Counted from the stretch's first letter, positions 17,945 to 29,060 are shown. The stretch: 64,000 nt of DNA from Pseudoips prasinana (GCA_951640165.1 OX621242.1:38831501-38895500), one strand, 5' to 3'. Notes: generated by a model from the sequence alone, not told the origin. Made by a program: numbers and translations.

Positions 17945-20900
17945 GTTCTGGCTGTGTGGTGCCGGCGGAATAGAATAGCACCACCCCATGTCGTCCCGTG
18001 GGTATCGTAAAAGGCGATTATGGGAGAGTGAAGAAGTACGGACCCCTTGTAACTCTCTCACTCGTATACTGTTTCAACTGTCCGAGTTTTTCTCCGGTCG
18101 TAACGGTCCCCGTTCCACTGGGTCCAGAAGGACAAGGATGAGTATGTGCACATGTGTCTCGCGCGTACACCTTTGCACGTTAATATATCCTGCGCAACTG
18201 ATCGCTTCCGTAAAAAGGACTCCGATTTAGCTAAGTCCTATGGCGATGGGGGGAAGTAGAGAAGCTTGACGTGATTCGCGTTGGGTTTTGTCTGACTCCT
18301 GCACGTAGGCGGCCTTGGGGGTGTAGTATATACATCGTGGTCGTTTCGGCTCTGCAGTGGGGTGACAGAGCTGATCCGGCAGCACCCGGGGTGACAAAGC
18401 AGCCCTATTCAGGGAGGCACTGCTTTCCTTGCTTAGCCGGGGAGGGGGCTAGAAAAGGTGCCCTAAACAAATGCTCACTCCGTTCCATAAGGAGGGTAGC
18501 AACCGCGGCTGCCTCCGCATCTCAAATTCGCGGTCGACGCTATAGAAAAAATAATTTTAAAACATCAACATCAATGACGTTCGGCGCGTGGAATGTGCGT
18601 ACACTTCTAGACCGTGAGGGAAATGCCTGTCCCGAGCGAAAGACTGCTATTGTAGCTCGAGAACTTCATCGCTATAATATTGATGTAGCTGCACTCAGCG
18701 AAACACATCTCCCCGATGAAGGAGAGTTGGTAGAACAAGGCGGCGGTTACACTTTTGGAAAGGACTAGCAGCCTCAGAGCAGCGAAGGTCAGGTGTAGGC
18801 TTTGCTGTACGGAATAAATTTGCCAAACAGCTACAGGAGTACCCTGTACACATCTCCGACCGCATTACCACATTGCGCCTTCACATGGATCACGACAACT
18901 ACCTTAATATCGTCAGTGTCTATGCCCCTACGCTAGATAAATCTGACGAAATTAAGGACAACTTCTACGAAACGTTAACGCGGTGCCTAAAGTGTATCCG
19001 GCCGAGAGAACAGATCTTACTCCTGGGTGACTTCAACGCTAGAGTGGGACGAGATTACGAAGCATGGCCTAAAGTTCTGGGTAGACATGGTGCTGGTAAT
19101 ATGAACAGCAACGGCCAGCTATTGCTTAGTCTTTGTGCACAATTAGATCTTGCAATTACGAATACAATGTTCAGATTGCCTGCCAAGTATAAGACAACAT
19201 GGATGCATCCGAGATCAAAGCACTGGCACCTTATTGATTATGCTATCGTCCGTCAAAAAGATTTGTTTCAGGTCCAAGTCACCCGTGTCATGCGTGGTGC
19301 TCACTGTTGGAGTGATCATCGGCTTGTTGTCACAAAGTTGCGTCTTCGTCTTCGACGGCATTGCAGATCGGAAAGACCAAAACAGAAACGTCTGAATCTT
19401 GAACGACTCCAAGATGCTAACACGAGGGCAAAATATGCCGAAACCTTGAGCAGTGCTGTGCTGCCCCTCGAACTAAACTCCGGTGAGGTTAATACTGTCT
19501 GGGAGTCCCTATCTTCTCATATTCTCGACACCGCTACATTGACTTTGGGTTCGAAACTCCGAAAACATGAGGACTGGTTTGATGAGAATGATATAGTACT
19601 AACAGATGCTATTGATAAGCACCGTCGGCTCTTGAGACAGCACAACGGATCATATGGAGGCAAAAGAGTTACAGACATTCGTGGTAGTGAGTTGGAACTG
19701 CGTAAAGTCGCACGAAAAGTGAAGGAGAAATGGTGGCAGGAGAGGGCTCGTCGAATGCAGTGGCTCGCTGATACTAACCAGCTCGGTGAGTTTTACGCTG
19801 AGGTGCGAAACCTACTCGGTACATCCTCTACGGCAAAAGTCCCACTGAGGCCGACTAGTGGCGAAGGGCTTCTTACAAGCAGGGAGGTAATACTTGAGCG
19901 ATGGGTGGAGCACTTTAACACCCTACTTAACGTGGATCATCCTGTTGATTTAGATCACATTCGCTCCCTACCTCAACAACCGCTTGCCTACAAGCTTGAT
20001 GAACCAGTCTCACTACACGAGGTTACTCTTGCTATCAAGCAACAGCAAAATAAACGCGCGGTTGGTGCTGACTCCATACCAGGAGAACTATTGAAATACG
20101 GCGGTGAGGATTTGTACACGGCGATGTGGAAACTTTTTGTCATTATATGGGAAAAAGAACAAGTCCCTAACACTTTTAAATTATCTCTCATTCAGGCCCT
20201 TTATAAAGGCAAAGGTGACCGAGCTGATTGCAATTCTTACCGCGGTATTTCCCTACTCTCAGTTCCTGGAAAAGTGCTAGAGTTCTCCTAAACCGCCTCA
20301 GGGATTTATCTGAAAAGATTCTGCCAGAATCTCAGTTTGCCTTCCGACCTGACCGTGGTACGTGCGAGGCAATCTTCTCATTACGACAACTGCAAGAAAA
20401 AAGCAGAGAACAGGGCCGTCATATGTATCTTTGTTTTGTTGACCTTGAAAAGGCGTTCGACAGTGTACCGCGAGAAGCAATCTGGATAGTGTTGCGGAAA
20501 CTTGGATGCACGCATAAGTTTGTGAGACTTCTGAGACTCCTGCATGACAATACGCAGAGCTGCGTCACTATAAATAATGACCAGTCAGAGTTTTTCCCCG
20601 TTACCTGTGGGGTTAAACAAGGGTGTGTCCTCGCACCCACACTTTTCGCGTTGTACTTTGCACTCGTAGTTCAGGAAGTCTTAAAGACAACCGCTGAAGG
20701 AATCCGCATCCGTTTCCGCAATGATGGCAATCTTTTTAACTTAGCCAGACTGAAGGCTCGTACGAAAGTGTCTTATGCACTGATCACAGAGATCGTCTAT
20801 GCAGATGATCTATGCTTTATTACCGACTCCCCAGATGGCTTGCAGCAACTTATGACAAAGTTGCACGAGTCTAGCCGTAGTTTTGGTCTAAAGATTAGTG

Positions 20901-21800
20901 TCAGAAAAACGGAAGTGATGTCTTTAGATATTCACGGTCAAGAAACACTGACCATTAAACTCGGCGAAGATATACTAAAGCAAATAAATACATTTCGTTA
21001 TCTGGGCAGCACAATAACATCAAAGTGTGACCTTGATGCTGAAATCAACAGTCGGATCGGGGCTGCAGCAGCGGTATTCGGCAAGCTGGATTGCAGGGTT
21101 TTTAGCTCACATGACCTGAAGTTGACTACCAAAATTGGAATATATAAGGCGATGGTGTTGCCGAACTTACTGTACTCTTCTGAGTCTTAGACGGTCTACC
21201 GCCACCATTTACGTACGCTGGACCGTTTTCACCTGAGATGTCTGCGCAAAATACTCAACATCCGTTGGTCTGATTGCATTCGGAATACGGAAGTGCTGCG
21301 GAGAGCTAATATTATGGGGATTGAGGCTTACCTCATCAAGCGACAACTCCGTTGGTGTGGACATGTGCTGCGAATGTCAGATCAACGTACGGCAAAATGC
21401 ATCTTTTTCTCTGAACTTGAGAAGGGCAAGCGCAAGCATGGCGGACAACTTCTCAGGTACAAAGATGTACTTAAACGCCATATGAAAAAATGTAACATAA
21501 CGCCTTCAGATTGGCAGCAATCAGCCGCTCGACGACCAGTATGGAGGTCTTTGGTGAAAAACAAAGTCAAAAACTTTGAGGATAATCGCCGCTCGGAACT
21601 AGATGCTCGACACGATGAACTGAAAGCACGCCCACCTTGTGCTATCACGTACAATTACGGCAATGGTGTGCTCACTTGCCCGCACTGTGCGCGGACTTTT
21701 ACCAATAAGATTGGTTACGTTAGCCACACACGACCACACCAACGTCAGATAGAACGGAGTTGAAGAGGTCGCCGTGGCCGAAATCGGTCGAGGATTATTA
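17945..21800 (+). mobile_element. Near full-length APE-type LINE (RTE-like), inactivated
   Basis: About 3.85 kb: a GC-richer 5' UTR with a GTGCCGGCGGAATAGAATAG start, then an endonuclease-RT ORF with a C-terminal zinc finger, and a short 3' tail (21768-21795) shared with SINE-D. The clade is tentative. The order AP endonuclease, RT, C2H2 finger fits RTE-like or related LINEs. It is flanked by RepE copies in opposite orientation. The 5' border is approximate. Confidence 0.8.
18271..21763 (+). pseudogene. LINE endonuclease-reverse transcriptase, three lesions
   Basis: Endonuclease landmarks are FGAWNVRTL, ALSETH, LLLGDFNARVG and WSDHRLV. RT landmarks are LYKGKGD, SYRGISLLSV, FVDLEKAFDSV, GVKQGCVLAPTLFALYF and IVYADD. 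The C-terminal part has [15 protein letters not shown] and a C2H2 finger (CPHCARTF...HTRPH, spacing C-X2-C-X12-H-X3-H). Breaks: a frameshift near 18756-18765 that closes the frame at 18766-18768; a second shift near 20276-20285 (small deletion), with a stop at 20289-20291; and a tryptophan-position TAG at 21188-21190 without frame change. The second and third segments otherwise read cleanly, so the copy is relatively young. It cannot make a full protein. Confidence 0.88.
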
Positions 21801-21875
21801 TGTTAGTTAAGATATTTATTATCTTGATTATCGCTGTGGCAGACGTGTTTGATACTAAAAATAAAATAAAAAATA

Positions 21876-22152
21876 AAAAGGTTTTTATTCACGTAGACTT
21901 TAAAAAAGCGCTTGTAAATAGTCAGAACATGTTTGTAGTAATATAGTTGTATACATTAGATATTATTTCTAGTAACATAGATATTTAGGTACATCTTGTA
22001 TGAAAACATTTATAAAATTTATTTTATTACAGAAATGATATTTAGCTAGCCCGTATCAAGTTATTGTCAAGAGATTATGTTTAATTATCTAGTTTAAGTC
22101 TAATATTTTTACTACATATTGTCAATGGTTCTGTCTATATTAAAGGTATTAT
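21876..22152 (-). repeat. RepE copy 2 (subfamily 1, inverted)
   Basis: The reverse complement matches 15912-16190 with only a handful of differences by eye. Together they form an inverted pair 5.7 kb apart that encloses the LINE. Confidence 0.8.
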
Positions 22153-23157
22153 TTTATTTAAAGGTATTATACTCTATTTTGAATGACGTTATCTCGATGG
22201 TCATTACCTCGATGTCTCTAGCTCGACGGTACACTTCACCTGTGGCTCGTTACCTCGAAAGGTCAATACCTCGAAGGATCTCTTCCTCAACGGGTAGCTC
22301 GACAAAAAAAACGTATGTGATTACTGTTTTCGGTGCGGAAATGGAGCCCGCGATTTTCCGGTAGCAAGGCACAACTAAATGATTTACACTGCTCAGACAC
22401 AGAAAACGTTATGAAACAGATTATATACTTTTTTACACAGTCTCACCACGCCACTTTTATTCTATTTAAATGTCATAGTTACTGAAGAAGAAGGGTTAGG
22501 TAATCAAATGTGAAAGTATAATTTTGTAAAATATATTGTATAATAAACAAATCGGTTTATAAATGACTAAATGACGTAGCAAACATTTTAAAAAGTTATA
22601 GCCGAATGGACAACCCATTTTTCTGCAATCAGTTAAAACATTAATGTTTTTTTTAACTTTCGCGATTTGTCCACATTTGTATATATCGTGTACACGGGTC
22701 TCACACGCGATAACAATTTAAGGCAAATCATTACCTTTAGGTTACCCGACGTTGCGGCATGGATTGCACCAGCCGGCTTCGCAATTGAGACCCGTGCCCA
22801 CGATAACAGTTAAAAACAGTTTACCTAGTCTTCTCATAGCCTATGTGTCGTTAATTTCGTGACCCCTATAGACCTATGTACTAACTATACTTTAAGCTTA
22901 CACTAAGGAACTAAAACAATATCTCACTTAAAGGACCTTTAAAACAGAACCGTTGTACCAAATGTAAGGTTAAGTTAGCCCGCGGCCAGTCCGCTACTCA
23001 CTTAACTCAAACTTAACTGTCTACAAGAGCTGTAACTTCACTGGCAACTTGTGTTAACGTTGTACATAGTAGGATTTGGATTAAAGGATACCTTTGTATC
23101 CAATCTTGTTGATATATTGATGAAATTAGTTACTATTAGTGCACTGTACAAAGTACC
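22153..23157. other. Unassigned; CTCGA-rich repeat and a foldback
   Basis: 22190-22302 holds seven CTCGA or CCTCGA-like motifs at irregular 12-16-nt spacing. 22690-22800 is a loose inverted repeat (ACGGGTCTCA and TGAGACCCGT). No coding content seen. Confidence 0.45.
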
Positions 23158-23392
23158 GAAGAATTGCCATACTGAAGTGGCAGTAGCTGGGGCACATACC
23201 TTGTCGTACTGACGGCCGCTGGGACAGAATGTTTCTCGAGTTTCAAAGACGCAGCGTGAGCAGACCCCCCACAAGGTGGACCGACGATCTTACAAGAGAC
23301 GTAGCATGCCGTTGGATGTGGGCAGCGCAAGACCGGCCGGTATGGAGATCTTTGGGGAGACCTTTGTCCAGCATAATGAAGATGATCAATTT
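23158..23392 (+). mobile_element. RTE-clade LINE 3' end
   Basis: Encodes SRPPTRWTDDL, then WMWAAQDRPVWRSLG, the conserved C terminus of RTE/BovB-like elements, with disrupted frames upstream. It ends near a degenerate GATGA tail. 5'-truncated. Confidence 0.7.
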
Positions 23393-23403
23393 TACGGAAC
23401 ATA

Positions 23404-24577
23404 TCTATATATATAAAAAGAGAAGTCCTGACTGATTGACTGACTCATCAACGCCCAGCCCAAACCCTTGGACCTAGAAAGCTGAAATTTTGCACAAATG
23501 TTTTCTTTATTATGTAGACAAGGAATAAGGAAGGATTTTTCGAAATTCAACCCCTAAGGGGGTAAAACGAGGGTGCAATGTTAGTATGAAACTTTGCCGT
23601 TTTTTAAGTTATAGGGATGAAAGTTGGTATATTGCCTTCCAGTTAAAAATAAAAAATATGTCTCAGGATTTTTGAAAATGCCACCCCCAAGGGCGAAAAC
23701 TAGTGGGTGTAAGTTTGTATGAAATATGTGTCAATTTTTAAGTTAAACGCATGAATATTAGTATTTGGCCTTTCAGTTAAAAAATATAAAATATTAATTT
23801 CAGGATATTTGGAAAGTCCACCACTAAGGGCATTAAATAGGGGACGTACGTTGCTCAGGAAATGAGAAATCTTGGCATCGTGTTATAGAGGCTACTATTA
23901 TGACTGGATCCGCCCAGGGAGAAACAGTGTCCGTGCCACATATTCCGTTAGGGCCAAATGATCTGCCTTTTCTGTGGCGTCCTCACTTGTGAGTTCCCCT
24001 CACAGTGTGGTAGTTCTGGTACGAACACTGCAACAACTGTAAGGAACATCGTGTACAACGAAGTTTTATAATATCAATTGTTGTTTCCTTGATCTTATCA
24101 TTTAGGGTTGATAAGAAGTGTATTAATAAATATAATGCTTATACTCCTTGATACGTACAGTGTATACATGCCTATTTTGACCTCTTTTGCGTGTGTATGC
24201 TTTTGGTCTTAGAGTGAGAAGGTCAATTTTACGTTGACACTGTTTAACATCTAATGGCACGTACCAAAAGTCGATAATTTTCTCTTATTTTCCTTTAATC
24301 TTGGTGCCAAATTTCAAAATTGTAGGCCAATGGCAAATTATTCTAAACTTAGTATGTGGTATAATAAATAGTAAGTCAGTGAAACATTTTATTATGAAAA
24401 TATGTGTATACCGTTTTTGACAGACACGGCATACAGAATTTTAATTATTCTTTAGTTATTCAAATTCGTTTTACAGTTTCTCAAAGTGATTCTTTTACGT
24501 GTGTTAGGACTTTTTCTTGTAGGTTACATTGGTCATCATTCAAAGTTGACGCGTACGAAGTCGCGGGCAACAGCTAG
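23404..24577 (+). mobile_element. Helitron 1 with helicase remnant
   Basis: Starts with TCTATATATATAAAAAG after host A (23403), and ends with GTCGCGGGCAACAGCTAG at 24577 followed by T. This matches Helitron TC...CTAG ends with A/T target. Length 1174 bp. It contains CCCAGCCCAAACC near the 5' end, AAGGGGG-type short repeats, and a decayed helicase fragment at 23880-24070. Non-autonomous now. Confidence 0.8.
23880..24070 (+). pseudogene. Helitron PIF1-type helicase remnant
   Basis: One frame reads HRVIEATIMTGSAQGETV, then VPHIPLGPNDLPFLW, the segment preceding the last helicase motifs in Helitron Rep-helicases. Stops at TGA (about 23991) and TAG (about 24012) break the frame after RPHL. About 60 residues of homology remain. 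Family recognition is by motif memory and should be verified. Confidence 0.65.
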
Positions 24578-24746
24578 TCTATATATATAAAAAGCAATGG
24601 CACTTTCCGTTGTAATGTTATAACTCAACAACGCCTTTACCGATTTGGCTAATTTTAAATATTTTTTTGTTTGAATAAATGAACTTAATAATCCTTTTTT
24701 TTATTACTATGCCTTATACGTAGCGAAGCACGTACCGGGCCGCTAG
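24578..24746 (+). mobile_element. Helitron 2, miniature
   Basis: 169 bp starting TCTATATATATAAAAAGCAA immediately after the CTAG of Helitron 1, and ending GTACCGGGCCGCTAG followed by T. It shares its first 17 bases with Helitron 1, so the two are head-to-tail. Confidence 0.75.
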
Positions 24747-24946
24747 TAATTGATAATTTCATCTGCAGCGCCACTTAACAAACTCATCTCGTAACTTAAT
24801 CTGCTTATAATGTTAAAACAAAACGACTTTCATCTTTAATTGCTGATACATAATATTTTTGCTAGTGTATCTATGCCAGGTATCAAGATACATCTAACTT
24901 AATCTATCACTCACAGTTTTACAATATAAGTGAAGTTAACATTATA

Positions 24947-25215
24947 TCCACTACTGGACAAAGGCCTCACCAAAAGATTTCCACATCATAGTGGTAATTT
25001 TTTGGGGAGCAGGAATAACTTCTTAGTTACGTCCATTATTTGGGGAAAAATGCCATAATCGCCAAGCTTGGCGACGGGTTGGGGATCGCAGTATGACGGT
25101 CAGTTTAAACAGAGAGACGCTGCTGCCCGTTTTCTGGTAGATGTTCCAGTGGGCTGCCTTCTGCGCCCCATAGAAATGAAATTATGTGATGATATTCTCG
25201 TCAACGACACAGTAA
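24947..25215 (-). repeat. RepG copy 1
   Basis: Reverse complement of the family at 56836-57055: CCACTACTGGACAAAGGCCT, ATGCCATAATCGCCAAGCTTGG, GATCGCAGTATGA, then GCGCCCCATAG. Non-coding dispersed repeat whose end resembles RTE tails (CCACTGCTGGACAAAGGCC). Confidence 0.65.
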
Positions 25216-25745
25216 AGAACTATTATTACGTGGTTGAAACTTAAAGATGCAGTAGTGATGGCTCTCCTTGACGCTGACAAGATCCACATAAAAATCCGTT
25301 CTTTGGGTTACTTCTGTGATATCCACACCATTAAAACATAGCATTGGCAACGTATTGGAAAAAACAAGAAGTGACTAGTGTGTAAAGGCATTGGTCACCG
25401 TAGCATATCGTCAAATGATCAGCCACCGTGCGCGCTGCAGGCACTTCGGTCGTACACTCTCGACTACTGAAGGCTTCAACAGTTGTAAACTTACTTACAC
25501 ACATGTAGCTTTGCCGCACTACTCACGGCTCTAAAGAAATTAAGAAATGTTTAAACAAATTAAAACTATTTATCCTCTTATTCACATACTCGTATACTTT
25601 AAAAACGATTTTGGTCTCTATTATTTAGTACTTCATTTATCCTTGGGTATTTATTTGGCGCAACATTGTTCCCTTTTGTTTTCGTATAATATGTTTCTTC
25701 ATACAATGTGAAACATAAATAATGGAGGTAAATTAAGACACCTAA
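25216..25745. other. Unassigned sequence
   Basis: Nothing recognised. Confidence 0.4.
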
Positions 25746-26080
25746 TTTTTTTTTTTTATTATGCTGACAATGCATACGCGTGCCACCCGCAAAAATTGTC
25801 TGCGGATGGGTATGTCGGACTCGCACCGATTAAACCTAACCTGCCGTGTACTTCTCTTGGCGCCTGATGGGGGGAGCCGCGGGTATGCTGCTCCAGTGCT
25901 CCCCTTTTGCGCCATGTCCCAGATGGTCGGGACACGTACCCTGGGAAGGCTCCGGATTGCCCTGCCTTATTGCCGACTCCTGACAGTCCGGCACAGCGAC
26001 TGCGACACAAACAGATGCTGTCTTCCCGAATCTGCTTTCACGTGGAGCCATGAAACTGGCCGGAAAAAAGAAAATGAGTT
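25746..26080 (-). mobile_element. R1-type LINE 3' end
   Basis: A T-run at 25747-25759 (poly(A) on the minus strand) is followed by GC-rich sequence that shares GGGTATGTCGGACTC with the tail at 900-916. It is 5'-truncated. The right border is approximate and no clear target duplication was found. Confidence 0.6.
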
Positions 26081-26794
26081 TACATACATACGTAACTAAT
26101 TTATTTGGTTCTTTATACAAAATTTGTCAGTTGTCTTCAGTGCCATCAGTTCTTTTCGTGTATTTCGTAAATCGTTCAGTATCATAGCCAAATTAAGCTC
26201 TTGAAGTTACGTCTTCTAATTATATTTTAACTTATATATACTTATTCCTTGTATTACGTCACATAGTTCCAGATATTAAACTATTAAAAGACAGTCTACT
26301 AGCTTAGACGGAAACCTCACAAACTTTACCGACTCATGTAACATTTATACGCAGCAAATAGAACAACAGAACACTAGTATAGTCACATCGTTCTAATACT
26401 TCATTGGCCTACTGAACATTAATCTACTGTTCAAAATTGAGTCATATGCTTATAAACATAGGTGTCTCATTCGGATGGTTGGTCAGATTAAGCACCGGGA
26501 CAAGTAGGCATTTGTATCGAAGTCAAAAGTATTCGAAACTAAAGCCATAAGCTGTCATGGCGGATAGTTTTCACCTATTTTATGTTGCATCGTTTGTTGT
26601 TCTCTTTGAGTGTTGATGTAGAAGTCACTTAGCATAAGTGGTGAGCTACCTGATTACATTGAAGTACGTCTGTCTAGATATGTCATGGTCGGAGTATTAT
26701 TTGGCAGTTGAGCGTGGTTGGCTAAGTTAATCATGTTTTTTGTGGCCTTTGTAATATTTCGAGATTATTTTAGAACTGAAAATAAAATAGATGA
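26081..26794. other. Unassigned A+T-rich sequence
   Basis: Nothing recognised. Confidence 0.4.
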
Positions 26795-26951
26795 AAAGAA
26801 AAAGAGTGAAAAAATGTGTGCTCACTCCTCTCTGTCTTATCCATACAGTAATATAAGAACGTAACTCGCTGTCTTTCTATCTTCACTAACTTTAATCTCC
26901 CTCGTATTTTCCGTTCACCTCGCCCGATCACAGTTTTCTTAACGCTCTTAA
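26795..26951 (+). repeat. RepR copy 1, interrupted
   Basis: Shares AAAATGTGTGCTC, CTTCACTAACTT and TTCCG.TCACCTCGCCCGATCACA-like sequence with 36925-37090. Its continuation (CGCATTTATCAGCTTACACC) lies at 27414-27433, after an inserted LINE tail. Confidence 0.6.
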
Positions 26952-27405
26952 AGAACTAAGAGAATTACCCCTAAGACTTTTTCAAAAGAAACTTAAACAA
27001 TGGCTATTGATCAAGTGCCCATATGAATTAAAGTAAATATGTGATTATAATTATTAAGACAACAATTTGTTTTTGTATTAGTATATAATATGACATCATT
27101 CATTATAAAATATGTATTTTATAAATTAATTATATACTACTTACTTGTTATTATCTTAATTTCTGATATCTACTCAAATAATTAATTTAAGACATGAAAT
27201 ATAAATTTATAAATTGGACAATGTTGTTTCATATAAACTGAATTAATGGTTGTATTAAATTAGTGTAAAATTATTAATATAAATAGCGCTTCTGTTCTGT
27301 AAACGTTATATTTACAACTGTGAAGCATGCTGTATATTTTTTTTATCTACATCCTGTAAACCATGTTTCGAAGTCAATAAATAATAATTATTATTATATT
27401 ATTAT
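26952..27405 (+). mobile_element. 5'-truncated LINE tail inside RepR
   Basis: Starts in frame with NALKELRELPLRLFQKKLKQW and ends that ORF at TAA near 27022. A long AT-rich 3' UTR follows, ending in ATTATT repeats at about 27388-27405. The host repeat resumes directly afterwards. Confidence 0.65.
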
Positions 27406-27433
27406 GTCATCCCGCATTTATCAGCTTACACCC

Positions 27434-27764
27434 TAAGTCAACAGTGAGCTAAGAAGTTTTACTTCTAAAATTAAATGCAGTAGAAAATTATCCAATGGTA
27501 GAAGCTTGTACGCTCAATAGCTTTCCAAAATCATGTTCTTTTCGACAGTCGCTTCCATCTGATCTTAATCTGTAATATCACGAGAACAACAGTCGTTACA
27601 TAAATAATAATCGTTGGGGGACAACAAAACACCGTGTTTACCTCGCTGATAAAAATGTACCGGCTTACGCATTATTCATTCAAATCTATGGCATGATGGG
27701 CGCCATAAGAGGCTATGGATTTCTTTTACACAACAATGGGACGTCATTGTATGATACATTGACA
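27434..27764. other. Unassigned sequence
   Basis: Nothing recognised. Confidence 0.4.
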
Positions 27765-27809
27765 GGCCTGTTGGTCTACTGGTTAGTGACCCTGTCTACT
27801 AAGCTAGAG

Positions 27810-27817
27810 GTTATGAG
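27810..27817. repeat. hAT target-site duplication, left
   Basis: GTTATGAG. The right copy 28425-28432 is GTTGTGAG, one mismatch. Eight base pairs is the hAT hallmark. Confidence 0.75.
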
Positions 27818-28424
27818 TAGCGTTGAAATGACTAAAGTGACTGAATTAGACTGACTGTCATTTACGATCAAATTGGTCAAAAATGGTCATTAACTGTCAA
27901 AAATGGTCATTTTCAGTCAATTTGATTTCAGTAATATTTTAGATGGACCGATGATCTTGTGCGGGTCGCTGGAAATCGCTGGATGCGGATAGCGCAAGAC
28001 CGGCAATTGTGGAGATCTTTGGTGGAGGCCTTTGTCCAGCAGTGGACGTCTTTCGGCTGATATGATGAATATTTTAGTACGTTTTAAGTTTTTGTCGTTG
28101 ATAAAAGTCTACAATTTCTAAATAGAAACAAAAAAGTGGTTTTTATGACTTATTAGCATTATTATATAGTGTTAATCATTTTACATTTCTAATCAAATGG
28201 CAACGTCGCATCACCTCGCGCATCGACTTTGATGTCGTCTCATGAAATAATAGAAAATAAAACGTTGCTTCATTTAAACTTGCATATAAATTGGATACCT
28301 AAATAAATACATAATTGGGTGGTAGTCGAGTATAGACAATCAAAACAAATTTGACAGTAAATGACCGGTCATTTAAGGTTTATGACAATTGTTACTAGTC
28401 ATATTCAGTCATTTTACATCTCTA
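27818..28424. mobile_element. Non-autonomous hAT element (607 bp)
   Basis: The ends are imperfect inverted repeats (TAGCGTTGAAATGACT and, from the other end, TAGAGATGTAAAATGACT) with an 8-bp target duplication. Subterminal regions carry many TGACT/AGTCA and GGTCA motifs. An RTE LINE tail (27947-28070) is embedded. There is no transposase, so it depends on one elsewhere. Confidence 0.75.
27947..28070 (+). mobile_element. RTE LINE 3' end inside the hAT element
   Basis: Matches the tail at 47697-47839: ACCGATGATCTTGTGCGGGT, GCGCAAGACCGGCAATTGTG, then GGCCTTTGTCCAGCAGTGG, ending GATATGATGA. Confidence 0.75.
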
Positions 28425-28673
28425 GTTGTGAGTTTGATTCGCACCCGGGACAAATGAAATGAATGATCGCGATTAGTTGTTGTGTAATTTATCTATAATG
28501 TGTTTAAAAATTATATTTAAAAATATATTAGTTGTCTGGTGACCATAGCACAGGTTTGGCCTAGTTTGGGATCAGATGTCTGTGTGTTAGTTGTCACAAG
28601 ATTTTTATTATTATTAAACAAGGATGTTACGACTATAAAGCCAAGCATGGTATACAATTAGAAAGGATGGATT

Positions 28674-28907
28674 GACGGTCACCGTAGCCTAGTTGGTAGG
28701 GCTCCTGCCTACGAAGCTGGTGGTCATGGGTTCGAATCCCGGTAAGTGCAAATATTTGTGTAACGAACACGAACATTTGTGTCATGGATGTTTTCTATGT
28801 ATATAAGTATTTATCTATCTATATAAGTATGTATATCGTCGCCTGGTACCTATAGTACAAGCTTTGCTTAGTTTGGAGCTCGGATGTTCTCTGTGACATT
28901 GTCCCCA
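28674..28907 (+). mobile_element. SINE-A copy
   Basis: Complete tRNA-like head (GACGGTCACCGTAGCCTAG at the start, GGGTTCGAATCCCGG B box) and body. It ends at GTCCCC without the usual ATT tail, where SINE-C begins. Confidence 0.85.
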
Positions 28908-28917
28908 ATCATTCTAA

Positions 28918-29060
28918 CAAAGGTGGTACTTTACAGGCATATAATTGACTAACACAGAGTACACCCAGACTCAAAACAAGTACTTATGGACGCCGTGCAG
29001 GCATCGAACCCGCGACAAGAATTGGCGAGGCCACTGTCTTCGCCGCTGCGACATATGTAC
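28918..29060 (-). mobile_element. SINE-C copy
   Basis: Carries GGTACTTTACAGGCATATAA, CCCAGACTCAAAACAAG, ATCGAACCCGCGAC and a right end GCCGCTGCGACA. Minus-strand tRNA-derived unit. Confidence 0.75.

Larger units (their letters stand above)
27765..28617 (+). mobile_element. SINE-B-type copy split by a hAT element
   Basis: Left part 27765-27817 is a tRNA-like head (GGCCTGTTGGTCTACTGGTT). Right part 28425-28617 has a B-box-like GTTTGATTCGC, then CATAGCACAGG and ATTATTATT. The hAT element at 27818-28424 sits between the boxes. Confidence 0.7.

Noticed and set aside
26952..27405. AT-rich block as a matrix-attachment or satellite region
   Set aside because: It is the 3' UTR of a LINE whose coding end and ATT tail are visible.
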